A DNA stretch of 64,000 nt from the NCBI GenBank assembly GCA_052034005.1, contig JBPOJB010000017.1, positions 13,996-77,995 on the forward strand. The letters run 5' to 3'. Source of the DNA: JAAYDI01 sp052034005. GTDB taxonomy: Bacteria > Planctomycetota > Planctomycetia > Pirellulales > Pirellulaceae. Each line of letters starts with the position of its first letter. The first letter of the stretch is position 1. Both the position numbers and the translations under genes were made by a program. Below are positions 54,756 through 64,000 of this stretch, in pieces. Below the pieces are notes generated by a model. The model did not search any database. It was not told the origin of the DNA and was given only the letters and a program-made list of their open reading frames with translations.

Positions 54756-55604
54756 GTGCCTGATTCCGCACTGCAAGAAATCGTCTGCTGTATTGGTCAG
54801 CCGGTGGCAGGGAACCCGACGCAGTTCATGATGCAGCGTGTGCTGGCCAACGTCGGGCTGGACTGGCGGTTCCTGACGTTGGAGGTCTCACCGGAAGACC
54901 TGCCGGACGCGATCCGCGGGATCCGGGCGCTGGGGTTTCACGGCGTGAGCGTGTCGCTCCCGCACAAGATCGCGGCCGCGCCGCTGCTGGATGCATTGAG
55001 CGAACGCGCGGAGCTGGTGGGGGCGGTCAGTTGCGTGTACCGGGAGGATGGGCGCCTGGTGGGCGACAACACGGACGGGCGCGCGTTTGTGGATTCGCTT
55101 GGCGAGATCTGCCCGGTCGCCGGGAAGCGCGTCCTGCTGCTCGGGGCCGGTGGAGTCGGCCGGGCGATTGGCGTGGAATTGGCGCGCGAAGGCGCCTCCG
55201 AGATCCTGGTGGCCAACCGCACGGCGGCGCACGGCGAAGCGCTGGTCGAACTGCTTCGACGGCGGCTGTCGGCGGCGGCGGAGTTCCTGCCGTGGGACGG
55301 GCTGCTGGCCGTGCCGGACGACGTGAGCATGCTGATCCATGCCACATCGGTGGGCCTGCTGGACGGCGACGCGCGCGTGGCGATCGAGCCGCAATCGCTG
55401 CACAGTTCGCTGGTTGTCGCGGACGTCGTCTTCAATCCGCCCCAGAGCTGGTTGCTCAGGGAATCCGCGCGGCGCGGCTGCACCACGCTCAACGGCCTGG
55501 GGATGCTCGTCAACCAGGCGGCTGACCATTTCCGGCGCTGGACCGGGCGCGAGCCGGACAAGCCCGCCATGCGCGAAGCTGTCGAGGAGTATCTGGAGAT
55601 CTGA
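54756..55604 (+). CDS. aroE: shikimate dehydrogenase
   Basis: This 282-residue enzyme reduces 3-dehydroshikimate to shikimate with NADPH in aromatic amino acid synthesis. The substrate Lys and Asp are present ('SVSLPHKIAA' and 'VGDNTDGRAF'), as is the Rossmann motif 'VLLLGAGGVGRAI'. I chose a GTG start at 54756, with GAGG five bases upstream, because the conserved region begins a few residues after it and no ATG fits; the frame is open further upstream but would run into the divergent promoter region. Length matches the family. Confidence 0.9.
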   Translation: MPDSALQEIVCCIGQPVAGNPTQFMMQRVLANVGLDWRFLTLEVSPEDLPDAIRGIRALGFHGVSVSLPHKIAAAPLLDALSERAELVGAVSCVYREDGRLVGDNTDGRAFVDSLGEICPVAGKRVLLLGAGGVGRAIGVELAREGASEILVANRTAAHGEALVELLRRRLSAAAEFLPWDGLLAVPDDVSMLIHATSVGLLDGDARVAIEPQSLHSSLVVADVVFNPPQSWLLRESARRGCTTLNGLGMLVNQAADHFRRWTGREPDKPAMREAVEEYLEI

Positions 55605-55683
55605 GCGGCTGCGAGGGTCGGTCAGCCCGGGCGCTGCCCGGACGCTGCCCGGCGCGGCCGGGTCGGTCTGGTCCGCACGTTCG

Positions 55684-56655
55684 TCAGGCGTTGTGCCCCG
55701 CCAACTCCGGCTCCAACCGCCTGGCACGACTGTTCTCACCGGAAGCGTACAGCACCACCTGCTCCAGCGCGTGAAGGACCGCCGGGTGATGCTCGTCCTC
55801 GACGTCTCGTTTCAAGATGTCGATTGCTTCGGCAGGAGGGACGGTGCCCGGCTGTTCATAGACCAGGGTCACATAGCGACGGACCGACCGGACGACGTGC
55901 GCGCCGATCGGCGCTTCGGGGCGGGTCGCCACGGCTTCATCCAGGTTCTCCACGTCGAAGAGCCGATCATGTTCGACCAGCAGCGGCAGTGCGCCGCGGA
56001 GCACGTGGCCCAGGGATTGTGCCAGATCGCTCCCATGAAAGGTGTGCTGGCTCGTGCGCGACTGGGCAATGCTGCCGATCGCCTTCTGGATGACCTTGGC
56101 GGTCACCTCGAAGCTCTTCATATCCTGGAGCAGCGTGGCGACTCGGATGTCGTCGATTTCGCGCGCCGAGAGCTTCATCTGAGCGCCCACGCGCTGGGCC
56201 AGCTGGGAGCTCAAAGCCGACCGCTCGTTCAGCTTGGGATCGGCGCTGTTCAAGTACCGGGTCAGCACCTCGACCACGCCGACGTAGGCGTCGTGGAGTT
56301 CCACGATCTTCTCCGACCGCTCGTCGCTGAGCGTCCCGGCCAGGATGGCGGTGAGGGACAGGGCGGCCGCCCAGACCGTGAGGGCCAGCCCGATGATCAG
56401 GGGTGACGTGTAGGCGGCGAAATTGCTCAGATCCAGGGCCGTGACCACCGCCGCACAGACGACACAGAACACCGCCAGGATGCCCGCCCGATACCGTCCG
56501 AGGAAGAACGCGGCCAACACGACCGGGAGGAAGAACAGGTTGAGCGCCACCATGCGGAAACTGCCGACCCGGTAGAGCAGGGCACACAAGCCCAGGCACA
56601 CCAGGATCAAGGTGATTTCAAAGAACCGCTCGTGGACAGTAGCCTTGTGAGACAT
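55684..56655 (-). CDS. membrane protein with degenerate HD-GYP domain
   Basis: The 323-residue protein has five or so N-terminal helices (residues 12-108) followed by a domain that aligns with HD-GYP phosphodiesterases. The metal-binding residues are gone: the expected HDIGK reads LLQDMKSFEV (Gln177-Asp178), and the H of the first helix, the HHE and GYP motifs are absent. It should therefore not hydrolyse cyclic-di-GMP, but it could bind a partner or a ligand. It lies 41 bp downstream of an intact HD-GYP gene, as if the two act together. The start at 56655 gives a normal N-terminus. Confidence 0.65.
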   Translation of the reverse strand: MSHKATVHERFFEITLILVCLGLCALLYRVGSFRMVALNLFFLPVVLAAFFLGRYRAGILAVFCVVCAAVVTALDLSNFAAYTSPLIIGLALTVWAAALSLTAILAGTLSDERSEKIVELHDAYVGVVEVLTRYLNSADPKLNERSALSSQLAQRVGAQMKLSAREIDDIRVATLLQDMKSFEVTAKVIQKAIGSIAQSRTSQHTFHGSDLAQSLGHVLRGALPLLVEHDRLFDVENLDEAVATRPEAPIGAHVVRSVRRYVTLVYEQPGTVPPAEAIDILKRDVEDEHHPAVLHALEQVVLYASGENSRARRLEPELAGHNA

Positions 56656-56696
56656 AGGTACTCCTCGATTCGCTGGGATCACGGCCCAGACGGATG

Positions 56697-57896
56697 TCAG
56701 GTAAGGACGTCTAAGTCGAGCGACGGGCCCGCCAAGGCATCTCCCGGGTGCGTGGGCACCGGGTCGAAGCCGACCGGGGGCACGAAAGGCTGCGGCATGC
56801 CCGCCGAGGCGGCATCGCCCGCCTCGCGCAGGACGGCGGGGTCGCGGCAGCGGCGCGTGATGTCCTCCAGTTCGGATTGGATCTCCAGGAACACTTCCAC
56901 CAGCGCCGGATCGAATTGGGTGCCGGCGCCGGCCCGGATGATCGCGACACACTCTTCGTGCGGAAGACCGTCTTTGTAGACACGCCGGCTCGCCAGCGCG
57001 TCGTACATGTCGCAGATGGCGACGATGCGGGCCGCGAGCGGGATGTTCTCTCCCGCCAGCCCGCGCGGATAGCCCGTGCCGTCCCACCGCTCATGATGCG
57101 CAAACGCGATCTCGCGGGCCAATTGGAGGAAGTTCGAACTCCCTAATCGCAGTTCGATATCCATCAGGCACTTCGCGCCGATCTCCGCGTGCCGCTCGAT
57201 GGCCTCGCGTTCCGCACTGTCCAACTGGCCGGACTTCAACAACACCGAGTCCTTCACGCCGACTTTGCCGATGTCGTGCAGCGCGGAACTGATCCCGATG
57301 AGCTTGACGAACGCGGAGTTGATCTGGCCGCTATATCGCGGATGACGGCGCAATGCGACGGCCAGACGCGTCGAGTAGAGTGCAATGCGTTCGAGATGGT
57401 TTCCGGTCTCCGGATCCCGCGACTCCGCCAGCTTGGCCAGGCCGAAAATGATGGCGTCGCGCGTTCGGATCAGATCGTTCTGGCGCCGCAGTGCCTGGCC
57501 GGCCTCCACGACTTGTTTGCGCGACGCCTCGGTGTGCAATCGGGAGAGAATGAGATATGCGATCGCGGCCTGCAGCGCCGCGATCCAGAAGAACACCATG
57601 GCCCGCATGGCCGTGGTGGAAGTCGCCATTCCCCGTGCGCCGTCGGACGGGTTCGCCGGACCGTCGGCAGACGCCCTCTGCGCATCTGCCCCCGCGGCGC
57701 TCGGCACCCCCGCGCTCATCGTGCCGACCAACGAGCCGACGAACCGTGACTCAAGCCACAGGCCGACCGCCAGGCAGGCCGTTTGCGCGAAGATCAGCAA
57801 GCAGAAAATGCGAACGTACCGACTCAGCCACGGCAGCCGATTGAGCAAACGGCGGCCGACTTCCGCGCGGGATCCCGTCACTGCCTTCCGGATCAT
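56697..57896 (-). CDS. HD-GYP domain protein, probable cyclic-di-GMP phosphodiesterase
   Basis: This 399-residue protein has two transmembrane helices (about 28-48 and 98-118) enclosing a short outside loop rich in Ala/Gly, then an HD-GYP domain of about 180 residues. Metal and motif residues are intact: HD207-208 (LHDIGK), HHE267-269 (FAHHERWDGTGYP), GYP 275-277. HD-GYP enzymes degrade c-di-GMP to GMP and control motility and biofilm. The C-terminal 60 residues are an unstructured, Pro-rich tail. The next gene encodes a membrane protein with a degenerate copy of the same domain. Confidence 0.9.
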   Translation of the reverse strand: MIRKAVTGSRAEVGRRLLNRLPWLSRYVRIFCLLIFAQTACLAVGLWLESRFVGSLVGTMSAGVPSAAGADAQRASADGPANPSDGARGMATSTTAMRAMVFFWIAALQAAIAYLILSRLHTEASRKQVVEAGQALRRQNDLIRTRDAIIFGLAKLAESRDPETGNHLERIALYSTRLAVALRRHPRYSGQINSAFVKLIGISSALHDIGKVGVKDSVLLKSGQLDSAEREAIERHAEIGAKCLMDIELRLGSSNFLQLAREIAFAHHERWDGTGYPRGLAGENIPLAARIVAICDMYDALASRRVYKDGLPHEECVAIIRAGAGTQFDPALVEVFLEIQSELEDITRRCRDPAVLREAGDAASAGMPQPFVPPVGFDPVPTHPGDALAGPSLDLDVLT

Positions 57897-58011
57897 CAGA
57901 CATTACCCTCGTTGTGTGGGTTTCTCAAGAAGCCTAGCTTGCCAATCCGTGGCGTGTGAGGCACTTGGGGGGGCGGCTCGGCCGCAGGCCCGCAGGCACC
58001 GCATCGAAGCA

Positions 58012-58065
58012 GATCGAACGGGATGAACGGGACGAGCGGGATGGGCCGGACGAACCGGATGAACG
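58012..58065 (+). repeat. degenerate 9-bp tandem repeat
   Basis: Six imperfect units of nine bases (GATCGAACG, GGATGAACG, GGACGAGCG, GGATGGGCC, GGACGAACC, GGATGAACG) stand in the 292-bp gap between the GH57 gene and the HD-GYP gene. The phase is constant, so it is either slipped DNA or protein-binding sites. The rest of the gap shows no gene. Confidence 0.7.
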
Positions 58066-58188
58066 GGCGCGAAAGGCCGACGGCATCGCGCGCGGGCTTT
58101 GGCCAGGGCGCGTGCGAAGCGCACCGCCCGACACCGCGCCGGGCGCGACGGCAGGCATGCGCGGAGCGGCTGTCGACTGCGGACCGTG

Positions 58189-60381
<2,193 letters not shown>

Positions 60382-60426
60382 GGCTGCCGCGATGCCGGGG
60401 AGGGACGGTACGTAACAGACACGAGC

Positions 60427-60448
60427 GTACGGGCATCAACGCCCGTAC
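60427..60448. other. perfect hairpin between galT-like and GH57 genes
   Basis: GTACGGGC-ATCAAC-GCCCGTAC is an 8-bp stem with a six-base loop, lying between the galT-like stop (60503) and GH57 start (60381). There is no U-run, so it is not a classic terminator; it may be an attenuator, mRNA stabiliser or just a repeat unit. Confidence 0.45.
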
Positions 60449-60502
60449 TTACAGTAATCGGCACGGTTTTCCTGGCTTAGCTAGTCTTTCTAACCGGAAA
60501 GG

Positions 60503-61543
60503 TCATGGTACCGGGCCCGGTTCCGGCTCACACGACCGCAGAACCGCCGCAGCCTGTTCAGGCGGAACCGGATTGATGTAATAGCCGGCCCCCCATTCGA
60601 AGCCGGCGGTGGTCGTCAGGCGCGGGAACAGCTCAATGTGCCAATGGTAGTGGCGTAGGGGGGCTGAGCCGAGTGGAGCGGTGTGCAGGAAGTAGTTGTA
60701 GGCCAAGCGCGCGTGCCGCGCTTCGAGTTTGCCGATGACGCGTTGCAGGAAATCGGCCAGATCGGCCAGCTCTTCAGGCGTCTGGCGTTCGAAGTGGCTC
60801 TGATGCGCGCGCGGCAGCACCCACATCTCGTACGGCATACGGCTGGCATAGGGGCAGACGGCCAGGAATCGGTCCGACTCGGCCGCCAGTCGCAATCCGT
60901 GGGCCAGCTCGTCCTGGATCACGCGGCAGAAGAAGCACTGCTGGTGGGCCCGGTGCAGCCGCCGGCAGGCGGCCAGCTCCCGCCGCACCTCGCTGGGCAC
61001 CATCGAGGTCGCGACGACCTGGCTGTGGGTGTGTTCGAGTGACGCGCCGGCCTCCGGGCCGACGTTCTTGAACACCAACGCGTACTTGGTGCCCGGCAGA
61101 TCCTGGGTCGCGCGCACCCGGTCGCGATAGGCGTGCATCAACAGCCGAGCTTCCTCCGGGGTCAGTTCGGTGAGGCTGGCGACGTGCCGGGGCGTTTCGA
61201 CAATGACCTCGTGTGCGCCCACGGCGTCGCAGCCGACGTAGATCCCGCGCTCGATCGGGTCGGTGTGCCCGGCGGCCAACAGCGCCGGGTACTTGTTGGG
61301 TACCACACGCACGAGCCAATCGTCGCCGTTATCCGAGTTCGTCAGGCCACAGGGCCCATAGGCGGCGATATGCGGCGGCGTGTCCTGTTCGTGGCCCGCG
61401 CAAAACGGGCACCGCGCGTCCGCGCGCCGCCGCTCGACCCGTTCAAACTCGTTGGGACGCTCTTCACGCCCCTGAGCACAGATGACCCAACGGTCGGACA
61501 GCGGGTCTTTTCGCAGTTGCGGCATGGACGATGCCCGTACCAT
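60503..61543 (-). CDS. galT: galactose-1-phosphate uridylyltransferase family protein
   Basis: This 346-residue HIT-superfamily enzyme has the GalT features: zinc ligands 'CPFCAGHE' (about 45-52), 'VVPNKYPAL', 'VFKNVGPEAGASLEHTHSQV' with the active-site His region, a second C-x2-C ('CFFCRV') and the catalytic 'HYHWHIELFPR', in which the usual HxHxQ Gln is replaced by Glu (HWHIE). That Glu variant is seen in many bacterial GalT-like enzymes that work on other NDP-sugars. Because glgA and GH57 are adjacent, it may act on ADP-glucose or UDP-sugars in glycogen turnover rather than in galactose use. The start has GAGGGAG. Confidence 0.82.
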   Translation of the reverse strand: MVRASSMPQLRKDPLSDRWVICAQGREERPNEFERVERRRADARCPFCAGHEQDTPPHIAAYGPCGLTNSDNGDDWLVRVVPNKYPALLAAGHTDPIERGIYVGCDAVGAHEVIVETPRHVASLTELTPEEARLLMHAYRDRVRATQDLPGTKYALVFKNVGPEAGASLEHTHSQVVATSMVPSEVRRELAACRRLHRAHQQCFFCRVIQDELAHGLRLAAESDRFLAVCPYASRMPYEMWVLPRAHQSHFERQTPEELADLADFLQRVIGKLEARHARLAYNYFLHTAPLGSAPLRHYHWHIELFPRLTTTAGFEWGAGYYINPVPPEQAAAVLRSCEPEPGPVP

Positions 61544-61678
61544 GGAGACTCCCTCACGCGCCGCGATTGTGCGCGGAGCGCGTCCGGCTGACAAGCCGCC
61601 ACACCCCCAGACGGGTCGAGTTGGTCGCGACGCAAGCCGACGCTCCTTCCCCGTAAATCAGGGGGAATCGTCCTGATC

Positions 61679-61828
61679 TTGGCCGCACTGGTTGCCGTGG
61701 CGGCTTTGGGTGTAGCCGTCTCGGCCGTATACAGTGTGGAGATCAAGCGATCGTTCCTCATTGGCGGCGTCTTCTTGCTCGTTCACGTGGGTGTGGAGTT
61801 CTTCTCCCGCGTGCTGTTCGGTGCGTGA
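61679..61828 (+). CDS. small two-helix membrane protein, uncertain
   Basis: A frame of 49 codons with a TTG start (or a few codons earlier), preceded by AGGGGGA 12 bases upstream, encodes two hydrophobic helices (LAALVAVAALGVAVSAVY and FLIGGVFLLVHVGVEFF) joined by a charged EIKR turn. The third codon position is rich in G and C, as in neighbouring genes. It runs against the flanking genes in the gap between galT and glgA. It could also be noise; there is no ATG. Confidence 0.4.
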   Translation: MAALVAVAALGVAVSAVYSVEIKRSFLIGGVFLLVHVGVEFFSRVLFGA

Positions 61829-61895
61829 CGCGACACGCCCTGACGTGGCGGCGGCGCAGCTGCAAATGCGGACCGTGGAGATCGCGGTCGGTTGG

Positions 61896-63374
61896 TCACC
61901 CGCGTTTCTGGGCCACGATCCTGGAATAGAGTTCCACGTAGCGTTGGGCGCTGCGGTGCCAGGACCAGTCCTGGCGCATGCCGGTTTCAACCAACCGCTG
62001 CCACTGCTGTGGCTCGTGCTCGTACATGTGGCAGGCGCGGTGCAGTGCGTCGTGGAGGTGGTCTGGGCCGTAGGCGGAGAAGGAGAACCCGTTGGCCGTG
62101 CCGTCGGCCAGTGTCTGGGGTGTGGCATTGATGATCGTGTCGGCCAGTCCGCCCGTGCGGTGTACGATCGGTACGGTTCCGTATTTCAGGCTGTAGAGCT
62201 GGTTCAAGCCGCACGGTTCGTATCGGCTGGCCATGACGAACATGTCACAGCCGGCTTCGATGCGGTGCGCCAGCGTGTCGGAGAACCCCAGCCGGGCCGC
62301 GACCTGGGTCGGGTGCTGGGTCGACAAGCGCTGGAGCAGTCGGTGGTACTCCTCCTCGCCCGTGCCCAGAATGGCCCACTGCACGTCGCGATGCCCGGCC
62401 CACCGCTGCATGACTTCCGCCACCAGTCGCCAGCCCTTCTGCTCGGCCAGGCGGCCGATCAGACCGATCAGCGGATGACGTGCCGAGACGGGCAAGCCCA
62501 GTTCGCGCTGCAGCGACTCCTTGCATCGGGCTTTCCCGCTCTGCCAGGACGTGACGTCGTAGGTGGCATCGATCAGCCCGTCGCGGCTGGGGTCCCAGGC
62601 ATCGTAATTCACGCCGTTGAGGATGCCGCTGAGCGTCTCCTTCCGGTCGCGCAGGACGCCGGCCAGGCCGCAGCCCATGGGCTCGCTCTGGATCTCCTGA
62701 GCATACTGCGGGCTCACCGTGTTGATCGCGTCCGCAAACACGATCCCGGTCTTGAGCAGGTTCAAGTGGCTGTGGAACTCCATCTGATGCCAGTTGAAGT
62801 ACTTCCAGTCCAGGCCGGTCAGCAGCATGTCCCAGTGCCAGAAGTTGCCCTGGTACGCCAGGTTGTGGATCGTGAACAGGCAGGCCACGTGGTCGTAGCC
62901 GGGCACGTGCGCATGCTCGATCTTCAAGTAGGCGGGAATCAGTCCGGTCTGCCAGTCGTGGCAGTGCAGCACGTCGATCGGCACGTGCAGCACGCCCATC
63001 GACTGCATGACCGCCCGGCAGAAGAACGTGAACCGCTCGCAGTTGTCCTTGTAGTCGTCGCCGTCGTCGCGATACAACTGTGGGCGATCGAAATAACTGT
63101 CCTGCTCGACCAGGTACACCGGCACGTTGGAGTCCGGCAAGCGGCTCTTCAGGAGCCGGCCCCGCACATCCTTCGAACCGACCCGCACCATCACCGTGAT
63201 ATTCGTGGGCTCGATCGGCTGCCCGCACTGGCGCGCATGCCGATAGGCGGGGGTGAACACGATCGGGTGGTGCCCGAGCTTCTCGAGTTCGCGCGGCAGC
63301 GCCTCGACCACGTCCGCGAGTCCGCCGGTTTTCGCGAACGGAACGACTTCACTACTGGCCAACAGGATGTTCAC
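61896..63374 (-). CDS. glgA: glycogen synthase (starch synthase family, GT5)
   Basis: This 492-residue enzyme adds glucose from ADP-glucose or UDP-glucose to alpha-1,4-glucan. The donor loop 'KTGGLADVVEALPREL' is at residues 15-30, with 'DVLHCHDWQTGLIPAYL', 'TIHNLAYQG', 'NGVNYDAWDPSRD', 'GRLAEQKGW' and 'MASRYEPCGLNQLYSLKYGTVPIVHRTGGLADTI', a complete GT5 set. The start is a GTG at 63374 with GGAG nine bases upstream; an ATG a few bases earlier is out of frame. It is first in a minus-strand series with the GalT-like and GH57 genes, though a 352-bp gap follows it. Confidence 0.94.
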   Translation of the reverse strand: MNILLASSEVVPFAKTGGLADVVEALPRELEKLGHHPIVFTPAYRHARQCGQPIEPTNITVMVRVGSKDVRGRLLKSRLPDSNVPVYLVEQDSYFDRPQLYRDDGDDYKDNCERFTFFCRAVMQSMGVLHVPIDVLHCHDWQTGLIPAYLKIEHAHVPGYDHVACLFTIHNLAYQGNFWHWDMLLTGLDWKYFNWHQMEFHSHLNLLKTGIVFADAINTVSPQYAQEIQSEPMGCGLAGVLRDRKETLSGILNGVNYDAWDPSRDGLIDATYDVTSWQSGKARCKESLQRELGLPVSARHPLIGLIGRLAEQKGWRLVAEVMQRWAGHRDVQWAILGTGEEEYHRLLQRLSTQHPTQVAARLGFSDTLAHRIEAGCDMFVMASRYEPCGLNQLYSLKYGTVPIVHRTGGLADTIINATPQTLADGTANGFSFSAYGPDHLHDALHRACHMYEHEPQQWQRLVETGMRQDWSWHRSAQRYVELYSRIVAQKRG

Positions 63375-63873
63375 CGTTGCATGCTCCGATCTGGGCCGGG
63401 TATCCCGTGGAATGTCGACATATCGGGGCGGACTTGGCAAATGATTTCCATTGCGCCGGAAAAACCGGTCAGCGAACCGGGGCAAACAGTAGGGTTCTGG
63501 CACTTGTACCGGCTCGCACGACAGGTCGCGATCCGGGGAGCCCACGGGGCGGCGGGCGTGATCGGGCCCCAGTGCAGGAACGCCGATCGGGCTCGGGGCC
63601 TGACGGGCTGGCCGCCGGGGACCAGGCCCCCGCCGCGCGTGGACGCCGCACGGCAGCCTAACAACGACCAACCGGAACGCGAGCCGAACCGTGGTGTCAA
63701 GTGTTGGTGAGCTACTGGTCCCGTTCTGGAGGAATGTTCCGCGGGGACATCCTCCGCCGCAAAGGAATCGATGACGAATACAGTCTCACGGATTACAGTC
63801 CCTCTCACGCCGAAGTCCTTCATGCAAACAACCTGCGGCGGCACTTGCCCTGGACTATAGTCGGACTCTATCA
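63375..63873. other. intergenic region between glgA and the insertion-sequence end
   Basis: A 499-bp gap in which I find no gene I believe. Open frames on both strands here (e.g. 63371-63907 minus, 63701-63919 plus) have no family features. The glgA promoter should be here, but no clear element was found. AT content rises to the right. Confidence 0.5.
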
Positions 63874-64000
63874 CAGGGCGATTGCACCAAAAATCATTTC
63901 CCCACAAGGACTTCCGTAAGATACTCGTCGTTCAACGCGGCGGCCAGCCGTTTGTTCTTGATGCCGACCTTCTTCGTCTGATTGTTCTTCAACAGGCTTA
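63874..64000. mobile_element. end of an ISAs1-like insertion sequence (partial)
   Basis: A CAGGGCGATTGCACC-type end starts at 63874, 20 bp outside the transposase stop codon, as expected for an IS terminal repeat. The other end and a target duplication lie outside the window, so the element cannot be confirmed. ISAs1 family assignment is from the transposase tail. Confidence 0.45.
63894..64000 (-). CDS. transposase C-terminus, ISAs1-like (partial)
   Basis: The last 34 residues of a minus-strand gene are visible (..SLLKNNQTKKVGIKNKRL, then AAALNDEYLTEVLVGK). The pattern LLK..xTxK.GIK.KRL.A...xYL..VL is the C-terminal end of ISAs1/IS4-type transposases. The stop is close to the putative IS end. 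The start lies beyond the window. Confidence 0.5.
   Translation of the reverse strand, partial: SLLKNNQTKKVGIKNKRLAAALNDEYLTEVLVGK

Noticed and set aside
63371..63907. Minus-strand frame of 178 codons upstream of glgA
   Set aside because: No recognisable family, odd composition (many Pro, Cys, Trp), and it would read across the IS end.

Overview
The window is GC-rich bacterial chromosome, densely packed with genes. It has Shine-Dalgarno-type starts, lipoprotein and Tat signals, and many ATGA stop/start overlaps. Several gene types point to Planctomycetota or a relative: a Tat-exported Gfo/Idh/MocA oxidoreductase next to a ThuA protein, secreted HEAT-repeat proteins, neutral-ceramidase-like enzymes, ABC-2 permeases with large extra domains, and a membrane protein with the 'QFSL..LMSWTT' stretch common in that phylum. 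This is inference; there is no rRNA gene in the window to settle it.

Layout. 1-4.9 kb (minus): a HEAT-repeat protein, a Gfo/Idh/MocA oxidoreductase and a ThuA/TIM-barrel protein cut by the window edge, read from a recognisable promoter. 5.3-13.7 kb (plus): a tight operon of gntR-type regulator, glmS, glmL, glmE, methylaspartate ammonia-lyase, an AtuA-like protein, a DUF4387 protein and a P-loop kinase with an AlaRS-editing-like domain. It has a strong promoter whose -10 overlaps a perfect palindrome, and a second dyad in the leader. The pathway converts glutamate to 3-methylaspartate and then mesaconate; the last three proteins presumably act around it. 13.7-18.4 kb (minus): an RND efflux pump and its lipoprotein adaptor, divergent from a hybrid histidine kinase (18.6-21.5 kb). 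21.6-26.5 kb (minus): a ceramidase-like gene followed by gatE and gatD, the archaeal-type Glu-tRNA(Gln) amidotransferase, which is unexpected in a bacterium. A second ceramidase-like gene diverges at 26.9 kb.

28.3-36 kb (minus): YgiQ radical-SAM protein, an RlmI-like methyltransferase, an ABC ATPase, a MetS-like 33-residue subunit overlapping an NSS sodium symporter that carries three EF-hand loops, and a glycosyltransferase. 36-45.2 kb (minus): an SDR, a HEAT protein, an ABC exporter (ATPase and permease) with a large membrane accessory protein, and a second RlmI-like methyltransferase. 45.4-48.2 kb (minus): two SDRs around a protein of unknown function, probably carbohydrate catabolism. 48.6-55.6 kb: small membrane protein, miaB, an ABC ATPase, an ABC-2 permease fused to a propeller-like domain, a membrane protein (minus), and aroE.

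55.7-57.9 kb (minus): an intact HD-GYP protein followed by a membrane protein with a degenerate HD-GYP domain. 58.2-63.4 kb (minus): glycogen/alpha-glucan genes, glgA, a GalT-family nucleotidyltransferase and a GH57 glucanotransferase. The right edge (63.87 kb on) looks like the end of an ISAs1-type insertion sequence. No tRNA, rRNA or CRISPR array was recognised.
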